DNA of 64,000 bases from Terriglobia bacterium (lineage in GTDB: Bacteria > Acidobacteriota > Terriglobia > Terriglobales > Acidobacteriaceae), in assembly GCA_020072585.1 (NCBI GenBank), contig JAIQGL010000027.1, positions 1 through 64,000 of the forward strand. The letters are read 5' to 3'. The notes beneath the pieces were generated by a model. The model made no database searches. It was not told the origin of the DNA and saw nothing but the letters and a program-made list of their open reading frames with translations. Positions 56,005 to 64,000 of this stretch are shown piece by piece; the stretch's first letter is position 1; each line of letters starts with the position of its first letter. The translations under genes were made by a program, and so were the position numbers.

Positions 56005-56844
56005 TTGAAGAACCAGACCATATCCCTGGGCGACTTTGAACTTACCGTTTTAACTGACGGGACCTACGTGGCCGATGGCGGCGCATTTTTTGGCATCATT
56101 CCCAAGGTCATGTGGCAGAAAAAAGTCCAGGCGGACGAACTCAATCGCATCGCCGTGAGCTGCAATTCTGTGCTCGTCCGCACTGGTAAGCAAAACATCC
56201 TGATTGAAACCGGCATAGGCAACAAGCTGGAGGAAAAAAGGAAGAAGATCTTTGAGACGCAGGAAAAACTGATGGAGAACCTGCATGCCACAGGTGTTGC
56301 TCCGGAAGAGATCAACATCGTTATTAATTCCCACCTGCATTTTGATCACTGTGGCTGGAATACCATCTACAAGAATGGCGTGGCCGTGGCCACCTTTCCC
56401 AACGCCAAATATTACGCACCGGAAGGCGAGTGGAAGCATGGATTACTGCAAACAGAGCGTGACCGTGTGAGTTATCTGAGCCCTAACTACGATCCTTTGA
56501 TCCAGAGCGGGCAGATGAAGCTTATCGACGGCAACGCGGAAATAGCACCTGGCATTTCCGTGGAGGTATGGCCCGGCCACACGCGGAACATGTGGGCGGT
56601 GTTCATTCGCAGTGCCGGCAAGACAGCCTGCTATATCTCCGATTTAATTCCTACCACCTGGCACCTTGATCCTGTGTGGGCCATGGCGTATGACCTCTTC
56701 CCCCTTGAGGTGTTGGACAACCGCAAACGATATTATGCCCGCGCCATACCTGAGCAATGGCTTACGATTTTTACCCACGATCCCGCCATACCCTGGGCTT
56801 ATATCGACAGGACAGAGAACAAGCTTTCATTCAAGGCAGCATAG
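56005..56844 (+). CDS. Metallo-beta-lactamase-fold hydrolase
   Basis: The metal motif is NSHLHFDHCGWN (HxHxDH), then PGHTRNMW and SDLIPTTWHL, as in the quorum-quenching lactonase/AHL-lactonase-like and alkylsulfatase-like MBL subgroups. 279 residues, no signal peptide, so cytoplasmic. Substrate unassigned. TTG start 5 bases after the DPP gene stop. Confidence 0.9.
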   Translation: MKNQTISLGDFELTVLTDGTYVADGGAFFGIIPKVMWQKKVQADELNRIAVSCNSVLVRTGKQNILIETGIGNKLEEKRKKIFETQEKLMENLHATGVAPEEINIVINSHLHFDHCGWNTIYKNGVAVATFPNAKYYAPEGEWKHGLLQTERDRVSYLSPNYDPLIQSGQMKLIDGNAEIAPGISVEVWPGHTRNMWAVFIRSAGKTACYISDLIPTTWHLDPVWAMAYDLFPLEVLDNRKRYYARAIPEQWLTIFTHDPAIPWAYIDRTENKLSFKAA

Positions 56845-56914
56845 TTGGTTTTAGTTATCTTCGGCATATCTTATTAGTTCCAGAGTAGTAAAATAATGGA
56901 CGGGAGCCCAAGAT

Positions 56915-57868
56915 ATGCGTCTGCGGTATCTTTTCTTCTTGCTTACTCTTATCGTCCCGCAAGCCCTCTTAGCCCAGGCCGGCAGTCCGATTCGGGTCAC
57001 CATTTTTCTTGGCGTGAATAGCGGCTGTGACAGCACACCGCTTGATCCGAATGTGCCTGTCGATGCGGGTTCATGGCCTCTTGGTAGTCTTGCGGGACCG
57101 AGCTTTTGCATCTTCAACACTGGTTCAACGCCGGTGACCATATCAAATATTGTAGTAACAGGCACGGATTTTTCCGGTGGGCATGATCTTCTTCCCTTTA
57201 CCCTTCAGCCCAATTCAGCCAACATTGATTTTACCGGTGCGAATTTCCGACCCACGGTCGCTGGAACCAGGACTGGCCAGATCAGCTTTGTGGACGACGC
57301 TGCGGGCAGCCCGCAAGTCTATCAGCTTGTCGGTACCGGATTTACCGACTTCGGAATCTCTTTCGTCACCGCTCCTTCTACCACCGCCACTGTAAATGCA
57401 GGACAGACGGCCAATTACAATCTAGAGGTACTAAGGGCAACCAACCCGCCCTCGCCAGCGACATTCAGCGGCACTATCACCGTTACATGCGGCGCCATGC
57501 CAACGGGAGCAACCTGCTCTCTCAATCCATCCTCATTTTCTGACATATCCGGGCCCGATCTTTTGGTTACGGTAACCACCACCGCCCGTCCTGCCGCGGC
57601 TTTAAGACCTCTGCGTTCCCGCTTTTGGTGGGCGCTTGCCGCAGTATTTGGAATCGTGGTGACCTCGTGCCGCAAGCGGCAAAAACTCCTTTTTTTATTT
57701 GTAATGTCAGCCTTGGCATTCGGCCTGATTTCGTGCGGCGGGGGCTCGCGACCACAACCAGGTCCCGGCCCACCAGGCCCTACGCCTGCCGGGACTTACA
57801 CATTTCCCGTAACGGCATTTTCGAATGGCATCTCCCACACCCGAACCCTGACTCTGGTAGTGAAGTAG
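56915..57868 (+). CDS. Secreted Ig-like (choice-of-anchor D type) protein
   Basis: Signal peptide MRLRYLFFLLTLIVPQALLA. Two beta-sandwich modules: FNTGSTPVTISNIVVTGTDF with PQVYQLVGTG (about 60-140, choice-of-anchor D-like) and a domain with GTITVTCGAMPTGATCSLNP (about 150-215). Near the C-terminus a hydrophobic segment and an SCGGGS motif occur, then TYTFPVTAFSNGISHTRTLT. This arrangement is common in acidobacterial surface proteins. No enzymatic residues. Function unknown, possibly adhesion. Confidence 0.8.
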   Translation: MRLRYLFFLLTLIVPQALLAQAGSPIRVTIFLGVNSGCDSTPLDPNVPVDAGSWPLGSLAGPSFCIFNTGSTPVTISNIVVTGTDFSGGHDLLPFTLQPNSANIDFTGANFRPTVAGTRTGQISFVDDAAGSPQVYQLVGTGFTDFGISFVTAPSTTATVNAGQTANYNLEVLRATNPPSPATFSGTITVTCGAMPTGATCSLNPSSFSDISGPDLLVTVTTTARPAAALRPLRSRFWWALAAVFGIVVTSCRKRQKLLFLFVMSALAFGLISCGGGSRPQPGPGPPGPTPAGTYTFPVTAFSNGISHTRTLTLVVK

Positions 57869-57895
57869 CCGCGTGGCGTGTAAGATAACCTGACC

Positions 57896-58720
57896 ATGCG
57901 CGGGCTCGGTCTGGTTATCGTAGTCAGTGGATCTTTATTGTGCGGGTTATGCCTGGCGCAGAAAGTCCAATTTACCCCTGCGGAAAAACCCCTGGTTCTG
58001 GAGCGAATGAAAAGCATTCCAGAGACCAATGCAGCGCGCGCCCTTAAGCTCAAAGAGCTGTTCAGCCAGGCAGGATGCAACGGAAATTCGCTGATCGAAC
58101 AGAAGGTGGAAGGCGCGGAGACGCCCAATATTATCTGCCGCCTCGGAACAGGGGAAGGCGATGCGGTGATCGTGGGTGCGCATTATGAGCGCAACTCTTC
58201 TCCGCAGCGGCCGGTGGACAACTGGAGCGGCGCTTCACTCCTGCCGGCGCTTTACCAGAGCCTGCGCGAGAGAAAGCGGAGCCACAGCTTTGTTTTTGTC
58301 GCTTTTGCTGACGACGGCAATGCCCCGGCAGGTGCTGAGTTTTTTGCCCGCCATTTGACCCGTTCGCAGGTGGATCGTGCTGAAGCCATGATCAATGTGG
58401 ATGCTCTTGGCTTCTCTCCAACCAAGGTCTGGACCGCCCATTCTGACAAAGACCTGGTCCACGCCCTGATCGTGATGGTGTATGCGCTGAAGCTTCCTGC
58501 CAGCCAGATTGATATTGCGGCCCTGGGCAGTACCGATTCAGATCCATTCGCGGCACGCCACATACCGCAGATCACAATTCATTCGCTTACGCAGCAAAAC
58601 GTTGCTAACGGCGCCACCACGCAGTTCCGTCCTAACAACTATTATGATACCTACCGTCTCCTCTGCGGCTATCTGGCTTACCTGGACCAAAGCCTCAAGC
58701 CGAGGCAACATACCCAATGA
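57896..58720 (+). CDS. M28-peptidase-like exported protein with altered catalytic residues
   Basis: Signal peptide MRGLGLVIVVSGSLLCGLCL. The M28 fold is visible: VGAHYERN, VDNWSGAS, FVFVAFADDGNAPAGAEFFA, MINVDALG and ITIHSLTQQ. Compared with active members, HxD has become HYE and the Glu-Glu pair has become Asp-Asp, while the bridging Asp (VDNWSG), later Asp and His remain. It may be a pseudo-peptidase or have changed activity. 274 residues. It overlaps the permease gene by 4 bases. Confidence 0.82.
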   Translation: MRGLGLVIVVSGSLLCGLCLAQKVQFTPAEKPLVLERMKSIPETNAARALKLKELFSQAGCNGNSLIEQKVEGAETPNIICRLGTGEGDAVIVGAHYERNSSPQRPVDNWSGASLLPALYQSLRERKRSHSFVFVAFADDGNAPAGAEFFARHLTRSQVDRAEAMINVDALGFSPTKVWTAHSDKDLVHALIVMVYALKLPASQIDIAALGSTDSDPFAARHIPQITIHSLTQQNVANGATTQFRPNNYYDTYRLLCGYLAYLDQSLKPRQHTQ

Positions 58721-60027
58721 GCGGATTTGAGCGGTTCTTTCAACTGGAGCAACACGGCACCACTCTCTCCCGCGAAGTCATCGCCGGACTTACCACGTTT
58801 ACCACGATGTCTTACATAGTCGTGGTGAACCCGGCCATCCTGAGCAACGCCGGCATCCCAGCCGGACCATGTTTTGTCGCCACGGTGGTGGCGGCAGTCT
58901 TTGGCTGCGCACTGATGGGTCTTTACGCCAATCGCCCATTCGCGATTGCCCCGTACATGGGGGAGAACGCGTTCATTGCCTTCACAGTCTGCCAGCAGCT
59001 TGGATACAAATGGCAGACCGCTCTGGCGGCCATCTTTATTGCCGGTGTTTTGTTTGTGCTCTTGACCGTGCTCCGTCTGCGGCAATGGGTGGTGGAAGCG
59101 GTGCCGGTGTCTCTGCGCTACAGCTTTGCTGTTGGGATTGGCTTGTTTCTCACCTTCATTGGGTTGAATCAGACAGGAATCGTGGTTCTTGGCGTCCCGG
59201 GCGCTCCGGTCCGCGCAGGACATCTCACCACAGCGCCAGTGCTGGTGGCGATCAGCGGCTTTCTGGTGCTTTCAATCCTGGTGATTCGAAAGGTGCGCGG
59301 CGCAATCCTGTTGGGCATTGTGGTAACGGCGATCATCGCTTTCATCGCCAAAATCGTGCCACCGCCGGTTCATTTCGTAAGCCTCCCACCTGGTCTCGGG
59401 CCCATTTTGTGGAAGCTCGACTTTCGCGGAGTAATGGCATGGAGCGCTTTTCCCGTGGTGCTCACCATTTTCATTATGGCCTTTGTGGACACCATGGGAA
59501 CATTGATCGGTCTCTCCGCGCGCGCGGGTTTTCTGGATAAAAATGGAAACCTGCCCCAGATTGAGCGGCCCATGCTGGTGGACGCGCTGTCTACATGCCT
59601 TGCGCCGGCCGTGGGCACTACCACTTCAGGCGCTTATGTGGAATCGGCCACGGGCATCGAATCCGGCGGGCGTACCGGGCTGACGGCTCTGGTAGCTGCG
59701 GCGTGTTTCGCCCTGACACTTTTTTTTGCTCCGATTGTGATCTCGATTCCGCCCCAGGCTTACGGCCCGGCATTGATCGTTGTCGGGTTGTTCATGCTTG
59801 AACCCATTATGCGCATCGACTTCACTGATTACTCTGAATCCATTCCCGCGTTTGCCGTGGTTACGCTGATGTGCTTTACGTTTAATATCGCCGTGGGAAT
59901 TTCGGCTGGATTCATCCTCTATCCGCTGTGCAAGCTTGTGGCAGGTAAAATCAGGCAGGTGAAGCCTGCATTGTATGTACTGACTGCTCTATCTCTCTTG
60001 TTTTTTGTTTTTTATCCTTACGGATAA
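58717..60027 (+). CDS. Purine permease of the AzgA/PbuG (NCS2-like) family
   Basis: An adenine/guanine/hypoxanthine proton symporter. LEQHGTTLSREVIAGLTTFT, VNPAILSNAG, APYMGENAFIAFTV and GTTTSGAYVESATGIESGGR are family signatures; about 12-14 helices in 436 residues. The guanine-deaminase-like gene downstream supports a purine substrate. Confidence 0.92.
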   Translation: MSGFERFFQLEQHGTTLSREVIAGLTTFTTMSYIVVVNPAILSNAGIPAGPCFVATVVAAVFGCALMGLYANRPFAIAPYMGENAFIAFTVCQQLGYKWQTALAAIFIAGVLFVLLTVLRLRQWVVEAVPVSLRYSFAVGIGLFLTFIGLNQTGIVVLGVPGAPVRAGHLTTAPVLVAISGFLVLSILVIRKVRGAILLGIVVTAIIAFIAKIVPPPVHFVSLPPGLGPILWKLDFRGVMAWSAFPVVLTIFIMAFVDTMGTLIGLSARAGFLDKNGNLPQIERPMLVDALSTCLAPAVGTTTSGAYVESATGIESGGRTGLTALVAAACFALTLFFAPIVISIPPQAYGPALIVVGLFMLEPIMRIDFTDYSESIPAFAVVTLMCFTFNIAVGISAGFILYPLCKLVAGKIRQVKPALYVLTALSLLFFVFYPYG

Positions 60028-60090
60028 CCTACGCCAGCTGCGACATGAAACAATCGTATAGCCATAGATTAAATTTATTTCGGAGTAGCA

Positions 60091-60561
60091 ATGGATCGAA
60101 GTGAGCTCATCTACAAAACCATTCAGCTGGCTATTGAGAATGTACAAAGCGGGCGTGGCGGACCTTTTGGTGCAATGGTGGTAAAAGATGGAGCGGTCAT
60201 CGCTATAGGTACGAACCAGGTCACCTCTACCCTTGATCCCACCGCCCATGCGGAAGTGGTTGCCATCCGCAAAGCCTGCCAGGCTGTTGGCCACTTTGAA
60301 CTCACCGGATGCGAGATTTACTGTAGCTGCGAGCCTTGTCCCATGTGCCTGGGAGCGATTTATTGGGCGCGTCCGGCGCATGTATTTTTTGCCGCTACCG
60401 CCGGCGCGGCGGCAGATGCCGGCTTTGATGACTCGTTCATTAAAGGAGAGATCTGCCTGCCCTATGAGAAGCAGCAGATGTCCATAACGCAGCTCATACA
60501 TGCAGAAGCTTTGGCGCCATTTCAGGCATGGAAGGCGAAAGCGGACAAGATCGTTTATTAA
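60091..60561 (+). CDS. Guanine deaminase-like nucleoside/base deaminase
   Basis: The cytidine-deaminase-fold zinc site is intact: HAEV (His53, Glu55) and EPCPMC (Cys83, Cys86). The 156-residue protein resembles Bacillus GuaD, which converts guanine to xanthine, including GGPFGAMVV and the ending FQAWKAKADKIVY. tRNA adenosine deaminase (TadA) has the same zinc motif but a different N-terminus, so GuaD is preferred. It follows the purine permease by 63 bases. Confidence 0.88.
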   Translation: MDRSELIYKTIQLAIENVQSGRGGPFGAMVVKDGAVIAIGTNQVTSTLDPTAHAEVVAIRKACQAVGHFELTGCEIYCSCEPCPMCLGAIYWARPAHVFFAATAGAAADAGFDDSFIKGEICLPYEKQQMSITQLIHAEALAPFQAWKAKADKIVY

Positions 60562-60767
60562 AGGGAGCTAACAATCCTACCCCTATATTGCCAGCAAGTA
60601 ATATGTAGCCCCATAGGCTATAGATCCCAATGGCTATCAACATTCATACAGGTATATTTAATTTTCACAAACTATAGATTTGCCATTGACGAGCAGCAAC
60701 TCACCTTCGTAAACTTCTTCAGCCCCCCAAATTGTGCTCCGGTTGCTGGTATTGATAAGGAGTTTAT
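60562..60767. other. Gap upstream of the large secreted protein
   Basis: About 200 bases; AT-rich at 60600-60700 and probably the promoter region. No gene or hairpin stood out. Confidence 0.5.
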
Positions 60768-63700
60768 GTGTTCAAGACCCTGTGCGCCTCTCGCCGCCTT
60801 TTTGCCACAACGCATTTATCAACATGGGTAAATCTGGTCAGCCTGCTTGTCATTATCGTCCTATTAGGTATCCCGGTAAGCGCTGTAGCACAGACTCGGC
60901 CAGTGGATACGCAACAAAGTGATACAGCCTCAGTGGGCCAGACTCCATCCAGCGATTCTGTGCAGGGGCAAGCAGGTCCAATTGCCGATCCTGGCCAAGG
61001 GCAGGGGTTCGTCCACATAGTGCCGTTTAGAGATGCGGCAGCCCCGAAAATCAGCTTTGCTCCCTCAGGCGCGCACCTAACCTATTGGGGCGGGCCGGTC
61101 ATTGCCAATATTCATGTCATCGCTGTGTTCTGGGGGCCCAATGTAAACCCAGTCATTACAGGGGGCATTGGACAGTTTTTCACCGACATCACTTCCAGCC
61201 GATATTACGACTTGCTTTCGGAATACAACACAACAGGGATCATCGGGGCAGCGGTTCCGGCCATTAGCAGTAACCAGGTGATCGGGCATGGTCAATTTGA
61301 TGGAGCGGTCACCATCACTCCTTCGCTCTGCCCTGGTCCCACGGCGTGCACCATCACGAATGCCCAGGTAGCGGCGGAGATAGTGAATCAGATCGTCGCC
61401 GGCCATTTACCGCAGCCCCTGACCGATAACCAGGGCAATATCAACTCTTTCTACATGATCTATTTTCCTCCTGGAGTCACCATAACTCTTTCGCCGACCG
61501 TGAAAAGTTGCGCCCAATTCTGCGCTTATCACTTCAACACGGCGAGCACTGCGTTGCTGCCAAAAATGGTGCCCTACGGAGTTGAACCCGATTTTGGGCC
61601 TGCACCGAATAGCGCTTGCGCACTTGGTTGCGGTGGTAATTCAACATTGTTTGATGACGCAACCGAAGTGACCAGCCACGAAATGTCTGAGGCTGTCACC
61701 GACGCGTTAGTAGGTTCCGCGCCCAACACCCCCACACCTGGTCCGCCAATGGCGTGGTATGACTTTCCCCCGGATTTGGGAGAGATTGGCGACTTGTGTG
61801 TTGGTCAGAGTACGTCCGTGCCTGCCGGAAATACCACCTATGTGGTTCAGGCAGAATTTTCCAATCTGCAGAATGACTGCGTGTTTGCGCCGCCGGTATT
61901 TAATTTAATTACACCCGCGGTTGGAGCCGGCCCATCCCTGCCTTTCAACGGCACCTTGAAGATACAGAGCAGCATAAGCCCGTTCACGCTGACCGGCTAC
62001 TCCGGTACAGTGCACTTCACCAGCTCTGATCCGCAGGCCATTCTGCCTGCCGACTACACATTTGTGCCTGGTGATGCGGGAACACACATATTTTCATTTA
62101 CGTTGAAAACGCTCGGCGACCAGACCATTACAGTCACAGACACGCATTCCAATGGATTCACAGGTACTGCAACAGTCAACGTAAACCTCACGCCCGATTT
62201 AACGATCGCAAAAAGCCATAGCGGAAACTTTTCCGTGGGCCAGACGGGGGCAACTTACACAATTACTGCCTCGAACGTGGGGCGGGGACCGACCGTGGGC
62301 ACTGTGACCGTGACTGACACCCTGCCTACAGGCCTGACGGCTACTGCAATCGGCGGAACGGGCTGGAGTTGCACTCTTGGAACACTTATATGCACTCGCG
62401 CGGACGCCCTTGCTGCTCTCAGTAGCTACCCTGCAATTACTGTTACAGTGAATGTGGCAGCGAATGCGCCTGCGTTGGTTACGAATTCAGCCACGGTTTC
62501 TGGCGGCGGCGAAGTGAATGTGGCAAACAACACTGCCAACGATCCCACTACCGTCCTGACGCCTGACCTTGTCGCTTCGAAATCACACTTTGGTCCAATC
62601 TTTGGCAACTTCTTCCAGGGTGAAACCGGCGCCACATATACCATCACCGTTCAGAACATTGGTACTCTGGCCACCTCAGGGACCGTGACCGTGGTGGACA
62701 CATTGCCGCCTACGGGTCTTAACCCAACAGCGATCAGCGGCACCGGTTGGACTTGCACGCTCGCCACGCTTACCTGCACTCGCAGCGATGCCTTGGCAGG
62801 CGGCTTTACTTCCTATCCGCCAATCACCCTGACGGTGGATGTGCCGCTAGGAGCTCCCGCCAATGTGACGAACGCCGCTACAGTTTCCGGCGGCGGCGAA
62901 GTCAACACCGGCAACGACTTGGCACAGGATTTCACGACCATTCTTCCGCCGCCGGCGCCGGACCTTGCCCCCTTCATGAACCATTTACCGAACTTTGTGC
63001 AGGGCCAGAGCGGCAGCTTTTACCGGATTGATATCAGCAACGTGGGAACGGCCACTACTTCCGGCACGGTCACTGTCTCAGACACCCTGCCTACCGGCCT
63101 GACGGCGACAGACGTGAGCGGAATCGGCTGGACGTGCACCGTGGGCGCCACCTCCACATGCACGCAATCGACCCCCCTGCTGTTCAACAATAGCTATGCG
63201 CCGATCTTTATTACGGTGGCCATTGCCGCCGACGCGCCCACCAGCGTCGTCAATACGGTGACGGTCTCCGGCGGTGGCGACACCAACAATGCCAACAACA
63301 GTTTCAGCGATCCGACCTCGATTGCAACTCCGCTCGTGGATCTGACGCCGTCCGTGGCTGGGAGCGCATTTGAGGCGGCAGGGGACACGGGCATCAACTA
63401 CACCATCCTGATCCAAAATGCGGGGAATATTTCGACCAATGGCAGCACCATCACGGCAGTCACGAACCTCTCCACCGGGATTACCGCCACAGCCCTTAGC
63501 GGTGGGGGATGGAACTGCACGCTCAGTAACCTGACCTGTACCCGCTCAGACGCTCTGACACCTTTTGGCTTCTTTCCGATTAATGTGACCGTGAACTTCG
63601 CCAAGAACGCGCCGGCTACGGGCAGCGTGGGCGAGACCGTCTCCGGCGGTGGGGATGGAAATGCCGCCAACAATACAAGTTCCGAGTTTGTGAACATCCA

Positions 63701-64000
63701 ACCCATGCTCGGCATTAACCCTCTCACGACCTTACAGACGATCAACGCCGGAACACCGGCCATCTATTCGCTCATTGTGAACCCGTTGACGGCCGCTGGC
63801 CCCGCCACGATGAGCTGCTCTGGATTGCCGGCCGCCTCAACCTGCACTTTCAATCCTGCTACGGCGCCTGCCGGAGTTGGCGGTGTGGGAATTACGCTGA
63901 CCATTAACACGACCGCGCGGACGGCGGCTGTTGTAGATCTTCGCACAGGCCCGTGGAACTACAGGCCTCTTTTCCCGCTGCTTCTCCTGATTACGGTGAT
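60768..64000 (+). CDS. Large secreted HExxE protein with DUF11 repeats (cut by window edge)
   Basis: The GTG at 60768 follows AAGGAG and opens a frame that stays open to the end of the window (over 1,070 residues). A signal helix (about 20-42: NLVSLLVIIVLLGIPVSAVA) is followed by a domain with VIANIHVIAVFWGPNVNP and EVTSHEMSEAVTDALVG (His304), which resembles the EXORDIUM/phosphate-induced-protein-like bacterial group. Four DUF11 repeats follow at about 475-600, 600-725, 727-850 and 855-975, each with GWxCTL, TCTRSDAL and TVSGGGE/D. A further Ig-like module starts near 976. Probably a surface or secreted adhesin-type or hydrolytic protein. Confidence 0.88.
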   Translation, partial: MFKTLCASRRLFATTHLSTWVNLVSLLVIIVLLGIPVSAVAQTRPVDTQQSDTASVGQTPSSDSVQGQAGPIADPGQGQGFVHIVPFRDAAAPKISFAPSGAHLTYWGGPVIANIHVIAVFWGPNVNPVITGGIGQFFTDITSSRYYDLLSEYNTTGIIGAAVPAISSNQVIGHGQFDGAVTITPSLCPGPTACTITNAQVAAEIVNQIVAGHLPQPLTDNQGNINSFYMIYFPPGVTITLSPTVKSCAQFCAYHFNTASTALLPKMVPYGVEPDFGPAPNSACALGCGGNSTLFDDATEVTSHEMSEAVTDALVGSAPNTPTPGPPMAWYDFPPDLGEIGDLCVGQSTSVPAGNTTYVVQAEFSNLQNDCVFAPPVFNLITPAVGAGPSLPFNGTLKIQSSISPFTLTGYSGTVHFTSSDPQAILPADYTFVPGDAGTHIFSFTLKTLGDQTITVTDTHSNGFTGTATVNVNLTPDLTIAKSHSGNFSVGQTGATYTITASNVGRGPTVGTVTVTDTLPTGLTATAIGGTGWSCTLGTLICTRADALAALSSYPAITVTVNVAANAPALVTNSATVSGGGEVNVANNTANDPTTVLTPDLVASKSHFGPIFGNFFQGETGATYTITVQNIGTLATSGTVTVVDTLPPTGLNPTAISGTGWTCTLATLTCTRSDALAGGFTSYPPITLTVDVPLGAPANVTNAATVSGGGEVNTGNDLAQDFTTILPPPAPDLAPFMNHLPNFVQGQSGSFYRIDISNVGTATTSGTVTVSDTLPTGLTATDVSGIGWTCTVGATSTCTQSTPLLFNNSYAPIFITVAIAADAPTSVVNTVTVSGGGDTNNANNSFSDPTSIATPLVDLTPSVAGSAFEAAGDTGINYTILIQNAGNISTNGSTITAVTNLSTGITATALSGGGWNCTLSNLTCTRSDALTPFGFFPINVTVNFAKNAPATGSVGETVSGGGDGNAANNTSSEFVNIQPMLGINPLTTLQTINAGTPAIYSLIVNPLTAAGPATMSCSGLPAASTCTFNPATAPAGVGGVGITLTINTTARTAAVVDLRTGPWNYRPLFPLLLLITV

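Overview
The window looks like chromosomal DNA from an acidobacterium, probably class Terriglobia. This is inferred from gene content and style: many secreted M28 and S9 peptidases, amidohydrolases with long N-terminal regions, DUF11-repeat secreted proteins and lineage-restricted hypotheticals on a moderately GC-rich background with AT-rich promoters. No rRNA gene is present. No CRISPR array, prophage or insertion sequence was recognised.

Left arm (1-26238). The window opens inside tuf (minus strand), the last gene of a tRNA-tuf cluster holding tRNA-Thr(TGT), tRNA-Tyr(GTA), tRNA-Thr(GGT) and tRNA-Gly(TCC), plus a decayed copy of tRNA-Thr(GGT). Then come an M23 envelope peptidase, thiL, a Yip1-like membrane protein and a radical SAM protein. 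A four-gene minus-strand scavenging operon follows: APC permease, adenosine deaminase, Asp/Glu racemase-like protein and secreted amidohydrolase. After these come a UvrD/PcrA helicase, an M28 peptidase, ruvA, and a minus-strand block leading to the origin: rpmH-rnpA-yidD-yidC-jag, a CNMP-DUF1003 gene and mnmE.

Origin region (26239-40173). dnaA points away from rpmH, and dnaN, gyrB and gyrA follow on the plus strand with a few membrane or secreted proteins between them. The 26239-26781 gap is the best oriC candidate by synteny, but it has no consensus DnaA box. GyrA carries Asn-Leu where E. coli has Asp82-Ser83, a change in the quinolone-resistance-determining region.

Right arm (40174-64000). 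This holds a secreted alpha/beta hydrolase, a protein made of two duplicated HTH units, a repeat-rich gene-free kilobase, a DUF2167/zinc-ribbon membrane pair, cysK, an orphan and possibly damaged peptide-ABC ATPase, a metallophosphoesterase-RNase H-RidA operon, HU, rsmD, a CBS-domain site-2 protease, a secreted DPP-IV-type peptidase, an MBL-fold hydrolase, an M28-like protein joined to a purine permease and a guanine-deaminase-like enzyme. A very large secreted HExxE/DUF11-repeat protein runs off the end.

The most unusual DNA-level feature is a roughly 100-bp dispersed intergenic repeat that ends in a conserved 20-22 bp block. It occurs beside ruvA, yidC/yidD, gyrB, ridA and rsmD, forms a 109-bp tandem array before the site-2 protease gene, and supplies the last codons of YidD and RsmD.
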